Source of the DNA: Candidatus Methylomirabilis sp.
GTDB taxonomy: Bacteria; Oederibacteriota; PGYV01; DYJU01
Length of the DNA stretch: 39,008 bases
Direction of reading: 5' to 3'
NCBI GenBank assembly: GCA_020722985.1
Contig: DYJU01000014.1
Coordinates: 1-39,008 of the forward strand
The first letter of the stretch is position 1. Each line of letters begins with the position of its first letter. The notes under the pieces are model-generated. The model made no database searches. It saw only the letters and a program-made list of their open reading frames with translations, and was not told the DNA's origin. Below, one piece after another: positions 8,817-17,893 of the stretch. The position numbers and the translations under genes were made by a program.

Positions 8817-9740
8817 TTACTTTTTTACGGTTTTTCGTTTTTCAATATTTTCCCAATCAACTACCATTGAACTTGCAACAAAAACAGAAGAATAAGTCCC
8901 AACCAGAATACCAAGTAATAAAGCGAAAGAAAAATCATGAAGGACTTCTCCCCCCCAGTAAAAAAGTGCAATAACAGTCAAAAGTGTGGTTCCTGATGTT
9001 ATTATTGTTCTGCTTAAAACTTCATTGGTGCTTTTGTTTACAATGTCTAAAAAGTTTGATTTTAAAATATATCTTAAATTTTCTCTAATCCTGTCAAAAA
9101 CAACAACAGTATCTGTAAGAGAATATCCAGCAATAGTAAGTAAAGCAGTGATAATAAGCAAGTCCATTTCTTTTTTAAAGAAAACCAGAATCCCGAGCAC
9201 AACAAGAACATCATGCAAAGTAGCAAAAGTTGCCGCAACTGCAAATTTAAATTTAAATCTTATCCATATATAAATTAAAATTCCTATTGCAGCCCAGAAA
9301 ATCGCATATAATGCTTTTTGTTTAAGTTGAGCGCTTACCGTTGGTCCTATCTCATTACTACCTAAAATTTCAATTTTTTCATCAGCGAGTTCTCTTTTCA
9401 AAATAGAAGAAAGAATTTCTGAAGCATTCCCTATCTGCGTTGATGCTGTGCTTAACCTTATTAAAAAACTCTTATCCTGTTCTTTACCAATTTGCTGAAT
9501 CGTAACCTGTTTTATACTATTCTTATCCATAACCTGTCTTATCTGTTCTACCTTTATATCTTTTGAAAATTTTATTTGAACTGATGTTCCACCTGTAAAA
9601 TCAAGCCCGAGCGCTGCCTTACCTGAATTAATAAGGTAAATAGAATATAAACCATTTAAAATAAAAATTGCGGATAAAATATATGCAACCATTCTTAATT
9701 TCATAAAATTTATATTCGTGTTTTTTAATATTTCTAACAT
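8817..9740 (-). CDS. secF: Protein translocase subunit SecF
   Basis: SecF works with SecD at the SecYEG channel, using the proton or sodium gradient to pull exported proteins across the inner membrane. The protein has an N-terminal helix, then the family signature GLDFTGGTSVQIKF in the first periplasmic segment, and five C-terminal helices with the conserved stretches AGYSLTDTVVVFDRIREN and SRTIITSGTTLL. I chose ATG 9740 because GGAGG lies six bases upstream. A TTG twelve bases further out would place the ribosome site inside the gene. This gives 307 residues, normal for SecF. It lies 14 bases after secD and is clearly cotranscribed. Nothing in the sequence looks damaged. Confidence 0.96.
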   Translation of the reverse strand: MLEILKNTNINFMKLRMVAYILSAIFILNGLYSIYLINSGKAALGLDFTGGTSVQIKFSKDIKVEQIRQVMDKNSIKQVTIQQIGKEQDKSFLIRLSTASTQIGNASEILSSILKRELADEKIEILGSNEIGPTVSAQLKQKALYAIFWAAIGILIYIWIRFKFKFAVAATFATLHDVLVVLGILVFFKKEMDLLIITALLTIAGYSLTDTVVVFDRIRENLRYILKSNFLDIVNKSTNEVLSRTIITSGTTLLTVIALFYWGGEVLHDFSFALLLGILVGTYSSVFVASSMVVDWENIEKRKTVKK

Positions 9741-9754
9741 TTTTTCCTCCAATT

Positions 9755-11095
9755 TTATATACTTAAACTATTATATTGTTTCCTTAAATCAAAAATTGCT
9801 TTGGTTACAAAAAATGCTGTAAATAAACTAACAACTATACCCCAAAATAAAGTTACAGCAAATCCTCTTATAGGTCCTGTTCCAAACTGAAATAAAATTG
9901 CAGCTGTTATAAGTGATGTAACATGCGAATCAATAATTGTCCATAACGCCCTGTTATAACCTGCCTCTATACTTGCTCTTATTGTTTTTCCTGTTCTTAA
10001 TTCTTCTCTTATTCTTTCAAATATAAGGACATTGGCATCTACAGCCATACCCAGCGTTAAAACTAAACCTGCTATACCTGGTAATGTTAAAGTAGCATTT
10101 AAAGATGCAAGTATGGCTATAACAAATAAAAGATTTAAAAGTAATGCAAAATCTGCAATCAGACCAGAAGTTTTATAATAAATAGCCATAAATAAAACAA
10201 CCAAAATAGCACCTATTATTGTTGCCATTTTTCCTTTTGCTATAGCATCAGCACCTAAAGATGCGCCAACTATATATTTATTAATTATTTTAACTGGTGC
10301 TGGTAAAGCACCTGCCCTTAAAACAAGCGCCAAATCCCGTGCCTCTTCCAGAGAAAAATTACCTTCTATTATGCCTTCGCCACCGCTTATCCTTGTTCTT
10401 ATAACTGGTGCTGAATAAACACGATCATCAAGTATTATTGCAAGACGTCTGCCCACATTATCACCTGTTACCTCACCAAATATTTTCCCTCCTTTTGGCG
10501 ATAATTTAAAACTAACAACAGGCATGCCATATTGTCCCATCTGAACTTTTGCATCAACAAGATCCGCCCCAGTTAATAATTCTTTTTTTTCAATCACCAT
10601 TCTTTCATCTTCTTTTGTTTCTAAAACAACAACATTTTCAGGAATCTTTGATGCTACTGTATTGCCCTGTGAATCTGTCATATCAGAAATTTTATGAATC
10701 TCATCAACTAATTTAAACTGTAATAATGCTGTTTTACCTATTATATTTAATGCTCTTTCTGGATCTTTTATCCCTGGAAGTTGTATGACTATATTCTTTT
10801 CTCCTTCTGGTTGTATTATTGGTTCAGAAACACCTAAAGCATCTATTCTATTTCTTAATATCTCAAGTGCTCTTGCAACCGCTTCTTCCAATTTCATATC
10901 CTTAGGCATATTTTCAGTATCAATTGTAAGTTTTAAATACATTCCGCCCTGTAAATCAAGTCCTAATTTTATTTTGCCTTTTTCAATCACATTACCTTCT
11001 GAATCTTTTATATCAAATGGCGGATATATTTCCCAGATAGATAAAACAACTAAAATAACTGTTATTATACCAATTATATGTATATTTCTTTGCAT
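9755..11095 (-). CDS. secD: Protein translocase subunit SecD
   Basis: A 446-residue SecD, shorter than the 615-residue E. coli form but of the usual size in many other phyla. It has an N-terminal membrane helix (about 6-24), then KLGLDLQGGMYLKL, the SecD counterpart of the SecF signature. Next come the periplasmic P1 domain, with EILRNRIDALGVSEPIIQ, and a C-terminal membrane domain with LPGIAGLVLTLGMAVDANVL and IFERIREELRTGKT. ATG 11095 is preceded by GGAGG at good spacing. It sits 12 bases after the transketolase C-terminal gene and 14 before secF. Coupling of secDF to sugar-phosphate genes has no obvious functional logic and probably only reflects a shared promoter. Confidence 0.96.
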   Translation of the reverse strand: MQRNIHIIGIITVILVVLSIWEIYPPFDIKDSEGNVIEKGKIKLGLDLQGGMYLKLTIDTENMPKDMKLEEAVARALEILRNRIDALGVSEPIIQPEGEKNIVIQLPGIKDPERALNIIGKTALLQFKLVDEIHKISDMTDSQGNTVASKIPENVVVLETKEDERMVIEKKELLTGADLVDAKVQMGQYGMPVVSFKLSPKGGKIFGEVTGDNVGRRLAIILDDRVYSAPVIRTRISGGEGIIEGNFSLEEARDLALVLRAGALPAPVKIINKYIVGASLGADAIAKGKMATIIGAILVVLFMAIYYKTSGLIADFALLLNLLFVIAILASLNATLTLPGIAGLVLTLGMAVDANVLIFERIREELRTGKTIRASIEAGYNRALWTIIDSHVTSLITAAILFQFGTGPIRGFAVTLFWGIVVSLFTAFFVTKAIFDLRKQYNSLSI

Positions 11096-11107
11096 TTTTT
11101 CCTCCGT

Positions 11108-12070
11108 TTATTTTATCTTTATATTATTTTTTACAATATTTTTTGCTGCTTCAATTATATGATTTTCAGAAAGACCATACTTTTCAAATAATTCATCTGG
11201 TTCTCCTGATTCTGCAAACATATCTTTTATACCAAGCCGAACCAGATATGCTGGATAATTTTCTGAAAGAACTTCTGCTACTGCACCTCCTAAACCACCT
11301 ATAATACTATGTTCTTCTATAGTTATTATCCTGCCGGTTTTTTTCACCGATTCAATTATCATTTGCTGGTCAATCGGTTTTATTGTTGGCATATGTATAA
11401 CTTCGGGGAAAATTCCAATCTGGGTTAATATATCATAAGATTTCAAAACATTAAAGAGGGTAATCCCTGTACTTATTATTGTTAAATCTTTACCTTCTTT
11501 TATTTTTATTCCTTTACCAAATTCAAATTTATAATCATTATTAAAAACTAAAGGAGTATTCATTCTGGCAAGGCGAAGATAAACGGGGGATTCATAATAG
11601 GTTGCTAAAAATTCAATAATTCTCTCTGTTTCAACAGAATCAGCAGGAACTATTATTTTCATATTAGGCAATACTCTCATTATTGCTAAATCTTCACATG
11701 CCTGATGGGTTGGCCCATCCGGACCTACTGATAAACCACCATGAGTTGCAACAATTTTTACAGGTAAATTAGGGTAACAAATTGAATTTCTTATCTGTTC
11801 CCATGGTCTTCCTGCTGCAAACATAGCAAAAGTAGATACAAAAACTGACATACCGGATGCAGCAAGTCCGGCTGCTGTACTCATCATATCCTGTTCAGAA
11901 ATTCCCATATCAAAAAATCTATCATGATAAGTTTTTCCAAATCTTATTGTTTGGGTTGATTTTGCAAGGTCTGCATCCAGTACAACTATATTTTTATACA
12001 TTGCCCCTAAACGAACTAGAATATCGCCATAAGTATTACGCATTGATGTTTTCTTTATTTTGTCTGCCAT
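11108..12070 (-). CDS. Transketolase, C-terminal subunit
   Basis: This is the pyrimidine-binding and C-terminal half of a split transketolase, which moves two-carbon units between sugar phosphates using thiamine diphosphate. Visible motifs are NIVVLDADLAKST near the start and the GISEQDMM motif holding the Glu that activates the cofactor. THGGLSVGPDGPTHQACEDL follows, and later EEHSIIGGLGGAVAEVL of the C-terminal domain. The frame stays open upstream to ATG 12106. I prefer ATG 12070 (MADKIKKTS) because family members begin just before this point and none of the candidate starts has a strong ribosome site. With that start it overlaps the upstream fusion gene by 16 bases, suggesting translational coupling of the two halves, which must assemble into one enzyme. 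Confidence 0.9.
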   Translation of the reverse strand: MADKIKKTSMRNTYGDILVRLGAMYKNIVVLDADLAKSTQTIRFGKTYHDRFFDMGISEQDMMSTAAGLAASGMSVFVSTFAMFAAGRPWEQIRNSICYPNLPVKIVATHGGLSVGPDGPTHQACEDLAIMRVLPNMKIIVPADSVETERIIEFLATYYESPVYLRLARMNTPLVFNNDYKFEFGKGIKIKEGKDLTIISTGITLFNVLKSYDILTQIGIFPEVIHMPTIKPIDQQMIIESVKKTGRIITIEEHSIIGGLGGAVAEVLSENYPAYLVRLGIKDMFAESGEPDELFEKYGLSENHIIEAAKNIVKNNIKIK

Positions 12071-13875
12071 TCTGCACATCCCAATTCTTTTAATGCACGC
12101 CGACATTCATCTTCTGTCGGCGCAACACCATGATATTCTACCTTTCTTTCCATAAAAGAAACTCCTTTGCCTTTTATTGTTCTTGCAATTATAATGGTTG
12201 GCATATCTTTTTCTTTTTTTGCATCTTCTAAAGCTTCCCAAATTGCTTCATGATTGTGTCCATCAATTTCAAGAACATTCCAATTAAATGCTTTCCACTT
12301 TTCTACAATCGGCTCTAATCCTGATTTTACCTCTCCTATACTTCCATCTATCTGCAAGCCATTGTAATCTAATATTGCACATAAATTATTTAATCTTCTT
12401 GTTGAAGAAGTCATTGCAGCTTCCCAGATTTGTCCTTCCTGTATTTCTCCATCGCCTAATAAAACATAAACCCTGTAATCTTTATTTGCAAGTTTTGCCG
12501 CAATTGTCATTCCATTCGCAACAGAAAGTCCCTGCCCTAATGAACCAGTTGTCATATCAACACCAGGCGTTTTTCTCATATCGGGATGACCTGATAAATC
12601 TCCACCCAATTTTCTTAATTCACATAATTTTTCTTCTGAAAAAAAACCAGCCTCTGCTAAAGCAGCATATAAAGCAGGTGCTGCATGTCCTTTTGATAAA
12701 ACCAATCTATCCCTGTCCTCCCATCTTGGATTTTTAGGATCAATTCTCATTACTTTAAAATAAAGGACCGCTAAAATATCAGCAACAGAAAGAGAACCGC
12801 CTAAATGACCGGAACCAGCATGACCAAGCATTTTTATAATATTAACTCTTATCTTATTTGATTTTTGTTCAAACATTTTAATAGTTTCATTATATGCCTT
12901 ATAAACTTTACCATATTCATCTTTTTTCTTTTCTGCAATAAATTTTTCAAGTTCTTCTTTATATGAAAGTCCTTCCTGAGCACCAATTTTCATAGTAACA
13001 AGTGCACCAGCTGCATTCCCATAATCAATAGCATCTATAACAAAATTTCCTTCTGCGATCTTAACTGCTACAGCGCCCACAAAAGCATCTCCACCACCTA
13101 TTGTATCTATAACTTCCACACCATATCTATGAAAAACTGTTGCACCATGAGCATTTACAAGTAATGTCCCTTCTTTTCCCATTGTTATTATTACATGATT
13201 CACACCTAACTTTCTTAATTCATTTGCGGATAAAGTTCCTGTTTCCATATGAGATATTACTCTATTTGTCAAATAACCACATTCCCTTTCATTTGTAATG
13301 ACAATATCAAGACCATGTAAAACTTCTTTTACTTCTTCTCTGTTTTTTGTTCCTGCTGCACCAATACTTAATATGGTTTTTACACCGTATTTGCGTGCAA
13401 GTTCCAAAACTTTTTTTACTGTTTTTATGGGTATCTCTGTAGAAACTACAACAACTTTAGATTTTTTTATTACTTCCTCTGCTCTTTCTACTTCTTCTTC
13501 AGTAATCGCATCATTTGCACCTGTATAAAGAGTTACTTTATTTCCCCTTTTCCCTGTTGTGTTTACCAGCGCAACCCCAGTTTGTAAACTTTCATCAACA
13601 ATAAAATAATCAAGATTTATATTTGGATGTTTTAAATTTTTCATTACAACATCAGGGATAATATCTTTTCCTTTTTTACCAATAAAATAAACTTTTTTCC
13701 CTAAACGGGCTATGGCAACCGCTTGATTTGCACCTTTGCCACCTGGAAGATAATATATATTATTTCCTGCTAATGTTTCGCCGCGTTCAGGCATCCTTTC
13801 AGTTTTAACTATGATATCTAAATTAATACTGCCTATTACTGTTATTATATCTTCCAATTTAAATTTTCCTTTCAT
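12055..13875 (-). CDS. Fusion of ribokinase-like PfkB kinase and transketolase N-terminal subunit
   Basis: A single 606-residue frame. Residues 1 to about 315 are a PfkB carbohydrate kinase of ribokinase type: GSINLD (15-20), GGKGANQ (45-51), TMGKEGTLL (231-239) and the catalytic loop DTIGGGDAF (257-265) with Asp263, where the usual GAGD reads GGGD. Residues about 334-606 are a complete transketolase N-terminal subunit with GHAGSGHLGG (351-360), SKGHAAPALYAALAEAG, TGSLGQGLS and the thiamine diphosphate motif GDGEIQEGQ...N (474-505). Ribose 5-phosphate, the product of ribokinase, is a transketolase substrate, so the fusion is chemically sensible. Met334 could be a remnant start but has no ribosome site. 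The first ATG (13875) also lacks a clear one, and a TTG at 13857 is an alternative. The C-terminal transketolase half follows directly. Both domain assignments are firm. Confidence 0.93.
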   Translation of the reverse strand: MKGKFKLEDIITVIGSINLDIIVKTERMPERGETLAGNNIYYLPGGKGANQAVAIARLGKKVYFIGKKGKDIIPDVVMKNLKHPNINLDYFIVDESLQTGVALVNTTGKRGNKVTLYTGANDAITEEEVERAEEVIKKSKVVVVSTEIPIKTVKKVLELARKYGVKTILSIGAAGTKNREEVKEVLHGLDIVITNERECGYLTNRVISHMETGTLSANELRKLGVNHVIITMGKEGTLLVNAHGATVFHRYGVEVIDTIGGGDAFVGAVAVKIAEGNFVIDAIDYGNAAGALVTMKIGAQEGLSYKEELEKFIAEKKKDEYGKVYKAYNETIKMFEQKSNKIRVNIIKMLGHAGSGHLGGSLSVADILAVLYFKVMRIDPKNPRWEDRDRLVLSKGHAAPALYAALAEAGFFSEEKLCELRKLGGDLSGHPDMRKTPGVDMTTGSLGQGLSVANGMTIAAKLANKDYRVYVLLGDGEIQEGQIWEAAMTSSTRRLNNLCAILDYNGLQIDGSIGEVKSGLEPIVEKWKAFNWNVLEIDGHNHEAIWEALEDAKKEKDMPTIIIARTIKGKGVSFMERKVEYHGVAPTEDECRRALKELGCAEWQTK

Positions 13876-13914
13876 TTAATTTTAATTATTAGGATTAATT
13901 ATTATACAGATATT

Positions 13915-16419
13915 TTAAATTTTTTCTATAATTTTTTTTAAATATTTTTTATATTTTTCAACCAGGGATTTCGTAGAAGGTTTTGTTTTCGCTTCTGCAT
14001 ATATATGAAAATAAGGTTTATCATTATCAGGAATAATTAAAACTCTATTATCATTTTCGGTAAGTTCAATCCCTTCTATACTTTTTGTATCTTCTTTCAT
14101 AAGATTTACAAGTTCTTTCATAATTGCTCCCCTTTTATCCCATGGAACAAAAACATTTTCAAATAATTTATTATATTCGGGGATCTCATCAACAAGATTT
14201 GATAAAGGTTGACCATAGATAGCAAGATATTCAAGAACTTTTATTGTTGCCATCATACCATCAAATGCAGGTAAAAATTCGGAAAAAATATAACCACCTT
14301 TTTCTTCTGCAACAAAATCTGCTTTTTTTTCATTTGCCACAGTCATCATTGCCCTGTATGTTGTTCCAACTCGTAGCAATGTCCCACCATTTTTATTTAC
14401 AACATCTTCCACGCATCGTGTTACAGTAACCGGGACAGCAACTTTCCCTGATTTTCTCGCATTTAAAAAGAGCTGTATCATGACAAGTAATCCATCATCA
14501 CCTGATAATTTTCTACCTTTATCATCAACAAGAAAAATCTTTTGCCCTCCGGAATCTATCATAATTCCAAGATCTGCTTTTAAAATTTTTACAGTATCTG
14601 CCAGGGTATCCATATCTTCTTCAAATTTTATTTGTGAGCGTGTCAATTTATTCTCATCATTATATGCATTTAATGCCACAACTTCACAATCTAATTCTCC
14701 TAATATAGAAGGGAAAATATTTAAAGTTGTTCCGTGCGTATAATCAATCACAACCTTAAATTTTTTCTTTTTTATAATTTCTTTATCAAAAGCCATCTTT
14801 AAACTTTCTATATAATATTCAAGTGCTCTCGGCGGATATGAAATTATACCAACCTTATCATCCTCAACACGCCTGTATTCTTCTCTGAAAAATGATGACT
14901 CAATTGTTTTTTCTTGAGACAAAGAAATATCCAATCCCTGATTATCAAAAAATTTTATATCAATCATCTTTTCATCATAAGGCGATTTTCTTATATGTAA
15001 ACCACCTGCTATATTTAAAGATTTGGCAACCATTTTACTTACAGGTAAAGGAGTTATTCTGAAATCATATATATTAACACCAGCAGATAAAATGCCGGAC
15101 ATTATACTTCTTTCAATCATAAGTGAACTTCTGTGATAATCCCTGCTTATTAATATATAACTTCCTTTAGGTAAAGTTGAAGCATAAGCAGCTCCTATTT
15201 TGGCACCTATTTCAGGGGTTAATTCTGTATTTATCATCGCAGTTATTCCATAAGCATCAAACAACCTGTTACTCCAGCGTTCTCCCCATATAAGAGAAGA
15301 AGACACAATTGAATTATCTTCTACTTTTTTCCCGGGCCAGAGTTTTACCTCTGGTTTTATTATGGATTCTTTCCCTATAGTACAATTATCAGAAATAACC
15401 GCTCCTACTCCTATATATGCTTTATCCTTTATTATATTATTATTTCCTATAACAACTTCTTTTATATCAGTTTCATTCCCAATTTTATTATTATTCCATA
15501 TAACCGATCTTATAATTTTACTATTTTTTCCTATAATATTATTATCACCAATAACAGCATTTGAAATTTCTGTATTTTCTTCTATTACACAATTATTGCC
15601 TATTACGATTGAATCTTTCAATTTTGCTTTGGGGTCTATTTTTACATTTTTCCCTATCCAGACATCGCTTCCTATGCGTCCTCTTCTTTCACCTTTTATA
15701 TCGCATTCTATATCTCCATCTAAGATCTGTTCATGGACGTATTTATATTCAGCCAGCGTTCCTATATCTATCCAGTATCCATCGCATATAACACCATAAA
15801 GTGCTTCTTTTTTTTCTAAAAGTAAAGGAAATAAATTTTTACTGAAATCCATATTTGCATTTTCTGGAATATGGTTTAATATTTCAGGATTTAAAACATA
15901 TACACCTGTATTTATAGTATCGCTAAAAACTTCTCCCCATGATGGTTTTTCTAAAAATTTCTTTATTTTCCCATCTTTTTCAGTAATAACAATTCCATAT
16001 CTTAAAGGGTCTGTAACTTTTGTTAAAACAATGGTCGCAAGAGAATTTTTTTCATTATGAAAATTAATTACATCTATTAAATTGAAATTGGTTAAAACAT
16101 CTCCGCTTATTATTAAAATTTTTTCATTCCCTATTTTTTCTTTTGCAAGAGTTATGCAACCAGCAGTTCCTAAATCTTTTTCAGCAATAATATAATCAAT
16201 TTTCACATCCCAGTTTTTCCCATCTTTAAAATAGTTCATAATTATTTCTGGTTGAAAAAAAAGCATCATTGTAATATCAGTTAAATTGTTTTTCTTTAAT
16301 AAATTTATAATATGTTCAAGCATCGGTGTATTCATAACAGGCGCCATTGGTTTTGGTATATTTACAGTTAAAGGCCTTAACCTTGTTCCGAATCCACCTG
16401 CAAGTATTATGGTTTTCAC
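13915..16419 (-). CDS. Sugar nucleotidyltransferase with beta-helix and phosphomannomutase-like domain
   Basis: An 834-residue three-domain protein starting at GTG 16419 behind GGAG. Residues 1 to about 235 are a nucleotidyltransferase (AGGFGTRLRPLT, IPKPMAPVMNTPMLEHI, SGDVLTNF). Residues about 250-378 are left-handed beta-helix hexapeptide repeats (IGNNxxI units). Residues about 385-834 resemble phosphomannomutase/phosphoglucomutase. This arrangement is known from cyanobacterial and thermophile proteins annotated as mannose-1-phosphate guanylyltransferase. The mutase part looks catalytically dead: the usual phosphoserine motif TASHNP reads GGLHIRKSPYDE (472-483) and the metal loop DxDxDR reads IDSGGQKIFLVDDKGR (621-636). 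The domain may be regulatory. The reaction is likely NTP plus a hexose 1-phosphate giving an NDP-sugar for surface glycans. The exact sugar cannot be told. It is the first gene of the long operon. Confidence 0.9.
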   Translation of the reverse strand: MKTIILAGGFGTRLRPLTVNIPKPMAPVMNTPMLEHIINLLKKNNLTDITMMLFFQPEIIMNYFKDGKNWDVKIDYIIAEKDLGTAGCITLAKEKIGNEKILIISGDVLTNFNLIDVINFHNEKNSLATIVLTKVTDPLRYGIVITEKDGKIKKFLEKPSWGEVFSDTINTGVYVLNPEILNHIPENANMDFSKNLFPLLLEKKEALYGVICDGYWIDIGTLAEYKYVHEQILDGDIECDIKGERRGRIGSDVWIGKNVKIDPKAKLKDSIVIGNNCVIEENTEISNAVIGDNNIIGKNSKIIRSVIWNNNKIGNETDIKEVVIGNNNIIKDKAYIGVGAVISDNCTIGKESIIKPEVKLWPGKKVEDNSIVSSSLIWGERWSNRLFDAYGITAMINTELTPEIGAKIGAAYASTLPKGSYILISRDYHRSSLMIERSIMSGILSAGVNIYDFRITPLPVSKMVAKSLNIAGGLHIRKSPYDEKMIDIKFFDNQGLDISLSQEKTIESSFFREEYRRVEDDKVGIISYPPRALEYYIESLKMAFDKEIIKKKKFKVVIDYTHGTTLNIFPSILGELDCEVVALNAYNDENKLTRSQIKFEEDMDTLADTVKILKADLGIMIDSGGQKIFLVDDKGRKLSGDDGLLVMIQLFLNARKSGKVAVPVTVTRCVEDVVNKNGGTLLRVGTTYRAMMTVANEKKADFVAEEKGGYIFSEFLPAFDGMMATIKVLEYLAIYGQPLSNLVDEIPEYNKLFENVFVPWDKRGAIMKELVNLMKEDTKSIEGIELTENDNRVLIIPDNDKPYFHIYAEAKTKPSTKSLVEKYKKYLKKIIEKI

Positions 16420-16460
16420 GTTTTTTCTCCAATAAAAAAATTATAATTTATTTAAATTTA

Positions 16461-16489
16461 ATTATAATATAACTGTTTTTTTATGTCAA
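16461..16489 (-). promoter_or_regulatory. Consensus sigma-70 promoter of the long nine-gene operon
   Basis: On the minus strand TTGACA (16489-16484) and TATAAT (16466-16461) are both full consensus and are separated by 17 bases. The predicted start is near 16454, with a leader of about 35 bases to the GTG at 16419. The next genes down to 4899 follow with gaps of at most 39 bases, so this one promoter may serve all of them. Confidence 0.8.
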
Positions 16490-16856
16490 ATCTTAAAAAA
16501 ATGTGGTTAATGTATAAATATTGTGTGGATTTTTCAAAAGACAAAACGTATTAATTAAGGTATAAACTCCCATCCTGGGCGTCTATCCCTGCCTTATCAG
16601 AAATGTTATATTGTTCAATGTTGACAATAATTTCTCCTTCATCCTATCCTTTTGGTCCTCTCATCCTGGGAAAAGGGCAAGAGTGAGGAGGTATTGCACT
16701 CGTTAAGTATCGTTTCCACCACACCATCTTTATCCGTCACAAATTCATTATTCCAGAACATTAATATTCCTTATTTCCTGCCGTATAGCAACTACCCCAA
16801 CAAAACCCACTCATCCTATCCTTCTCCCCTATGGGGAAAACGGACTTCTTTTTGTA
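16490..16856. other. Intergenic gap with fragments of GC-richer repeats
   Basis: No convincing gene. The stretch holds several C-rich pieces, including CATCCTGGGCGTCTATCCCT (near 16573), CTCATCCTGGGAAAAGGGC (near 16662) and CATCCTATCCTTCTCCCCTA (near 16813). They look like decayed copies of the short CCCTCTCC...GGGAGAGGG palindromic repeats common between bacterial genes. An 81-codon plus-strand frame here (16652-16897) is repeat-derived and has no homology that I recognise. I see no terminator or riboswitch. Confidence 0.4.
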
Positions 16857-17233
16857 ATATTTTAGCCATTGGTAGAACAAAATTTGCCAATAAATAAATT
16901 TTTTCGTTGTCATTTTAAAATCAAGTTAATGATGCCCTTTATCTTCTATTCTCCATGTGTAGACGCTTAGGGATGGGCGCCTCTACCTTCTAAATGTCAG
17001 GCGAACGATAACTTCTGCTTTCTATTCCACCGTTCGTTGAGCCTGACAGAGCAATCTTGCTTTTATCACCGCTTGCCTTTTTTGCCTGTTATCTTTTGTT
17101 TTCAACTGCAGGATTGCTTCATCAACCTCACATTAATCCTTAATGGACCTTCAACACGCATCTTTTATCTTCCTGAGAATGACAACTTCAAAAAGTTTTT
17201 TATAAATATATAAACTCTGGTGATTAAACTATC
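16857..17233 (+). repeat. Dispersed MITE-like intergenic repeat, copy 1 (longest)
   Basis: It begins with ATTTTAGCCATTGGTAGAAC and ends with an inverted relative, CTCTGGTGATTAAACTAT. Internally it carries the hallmarks of the family: TTGTCATTTTAAA, GTCAGGCGAACGATAAC, GCCTGACAGAGCAATCTTGC, GTTTTCAACTGCAGGATTGC and CCTGAGAATGACAAC. It is about 70 bases longer than the other copies because the first hairpin segment is present twice, with a small palindrome (16959-16986) between the two versions. It has no coding capacity. It lies between the promoter at 16461 and the stop of maf. Confidence 0.75.
16959..16986. repeat. Small GC-rich palindrome nested in repeat copy 1
   Basis: GTAGACGC (16959-16966) pairs with GCGCCTCTAC (16977-16986) around a short loop TTAGGGATGG. 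It resembles the widespread GTAGGGGCG...CGCCCCTAC class of intergenic palindromes. It occurs only in copy 1, so it is either an insertion or a leftover of a longer ancestral form. Confidence 0.5.
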
Positions 17234-17313
17234 ATTAAATGAAGTTTTTATAAATGGAAGGACAATTTTTCCTGTTTTCAACCACAAACCGCAAAATCGC
17301 AAATTATTTTTTA

Positions 17314-17883
17314 TTACAAAACCTTTAAAATCTTTTTTAATTTTTCAACTGGCAATCCAACAATATTATAATATGACCCTTTTATTTTTTTTATAAATGG
17401 GTCTGCGCCTTCCTGTATTGCATAGGCGCCTGCTTTATCAAGAATATTATTTTTATCAATATAATCCCTGATATCTTTTAAACTTAATTTTTTAAAAGTT
17501 ACATATGACACGTCATAATCAACTATGGTTTCAAAAGTTTCAACATTTATTAAAGCAATTCCGGTTATCACTCTATGAGTTGAATTGTTTAATTTTTTTA
17601 ATATTGAAATAGCATGTTTTTTTGAATCAGGTTTACCTATTATTTCATTTTTTAATACCACTATTGTATCAGCACCTAAAACTATACCTTTTTTAAATTT
17701 ATTCAAAACAGATTTTGCTTTTTCAAAAGCTAAAATGCAGGCAATTTTATAAGGATTTCTATTTTTTATTTTTTCTAAAATTATTTTTTCATCTACTTCT
17801 GGTTTTATTTTTTCAAATTTTTCACAAATCTTTTTTATCAATTCTTTTCTTCTTGGTGAGTTAGATGCGAGAATTATTTTCAT
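17314..17883 (-). CDS. maf: Maf family nucleoside triphosphate pyrophosphatase
   Basis: A 189-residue Maf protein that hydrolyses non-canonical or excess nucleoside triphosphates to the monophosphate and pyrophosphate. Motifs in order are ASNSPRRKELI at residues 5-15, LGADTIVV near 68-75, GKPDS, then HRVITGIALI. Near the end come the AGAYAIQEGADPFIKKIKGS stretch and VGLP. The AYAIQE-type sequence fits the dTTP/UTP-specific YhdE class rather than the m7GTP-specific class. It starts at ATG 17883, ten bases after the stop of the radical SAM gene, and is the last gene of the tyrS-led run. There is no clear terminator behind it; the first structured DNA is repeat copy 1. Confidence 0.93.
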   Translation of the reverse strand: MKIILASNSPRRKELIKKICEKFEKIKPEVDEKIILEKIKNRNPYKIACILAFEKAKSVLNKFKKGIVLGADTIVVLKNEIIGKPDSKKHAISILKKLNNSTHRVITGIALINVETFETIVDYDVSYVTFKKLSLKDIRDYIDKNNILDKAGAYAIQEGADPFIKKIKGSYYNIVGLPVEKLKKILKVL

Positions 17884-17893
17884 ATTTTAAATT

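Noticed and set aside
16652-16897. An 81-codon plus-strand frame in the gap beside repeat copy 1
   Set aside because: It spans repeat fragments and the start of copy 1, has no clear ribosome site and no recognisable protein features.
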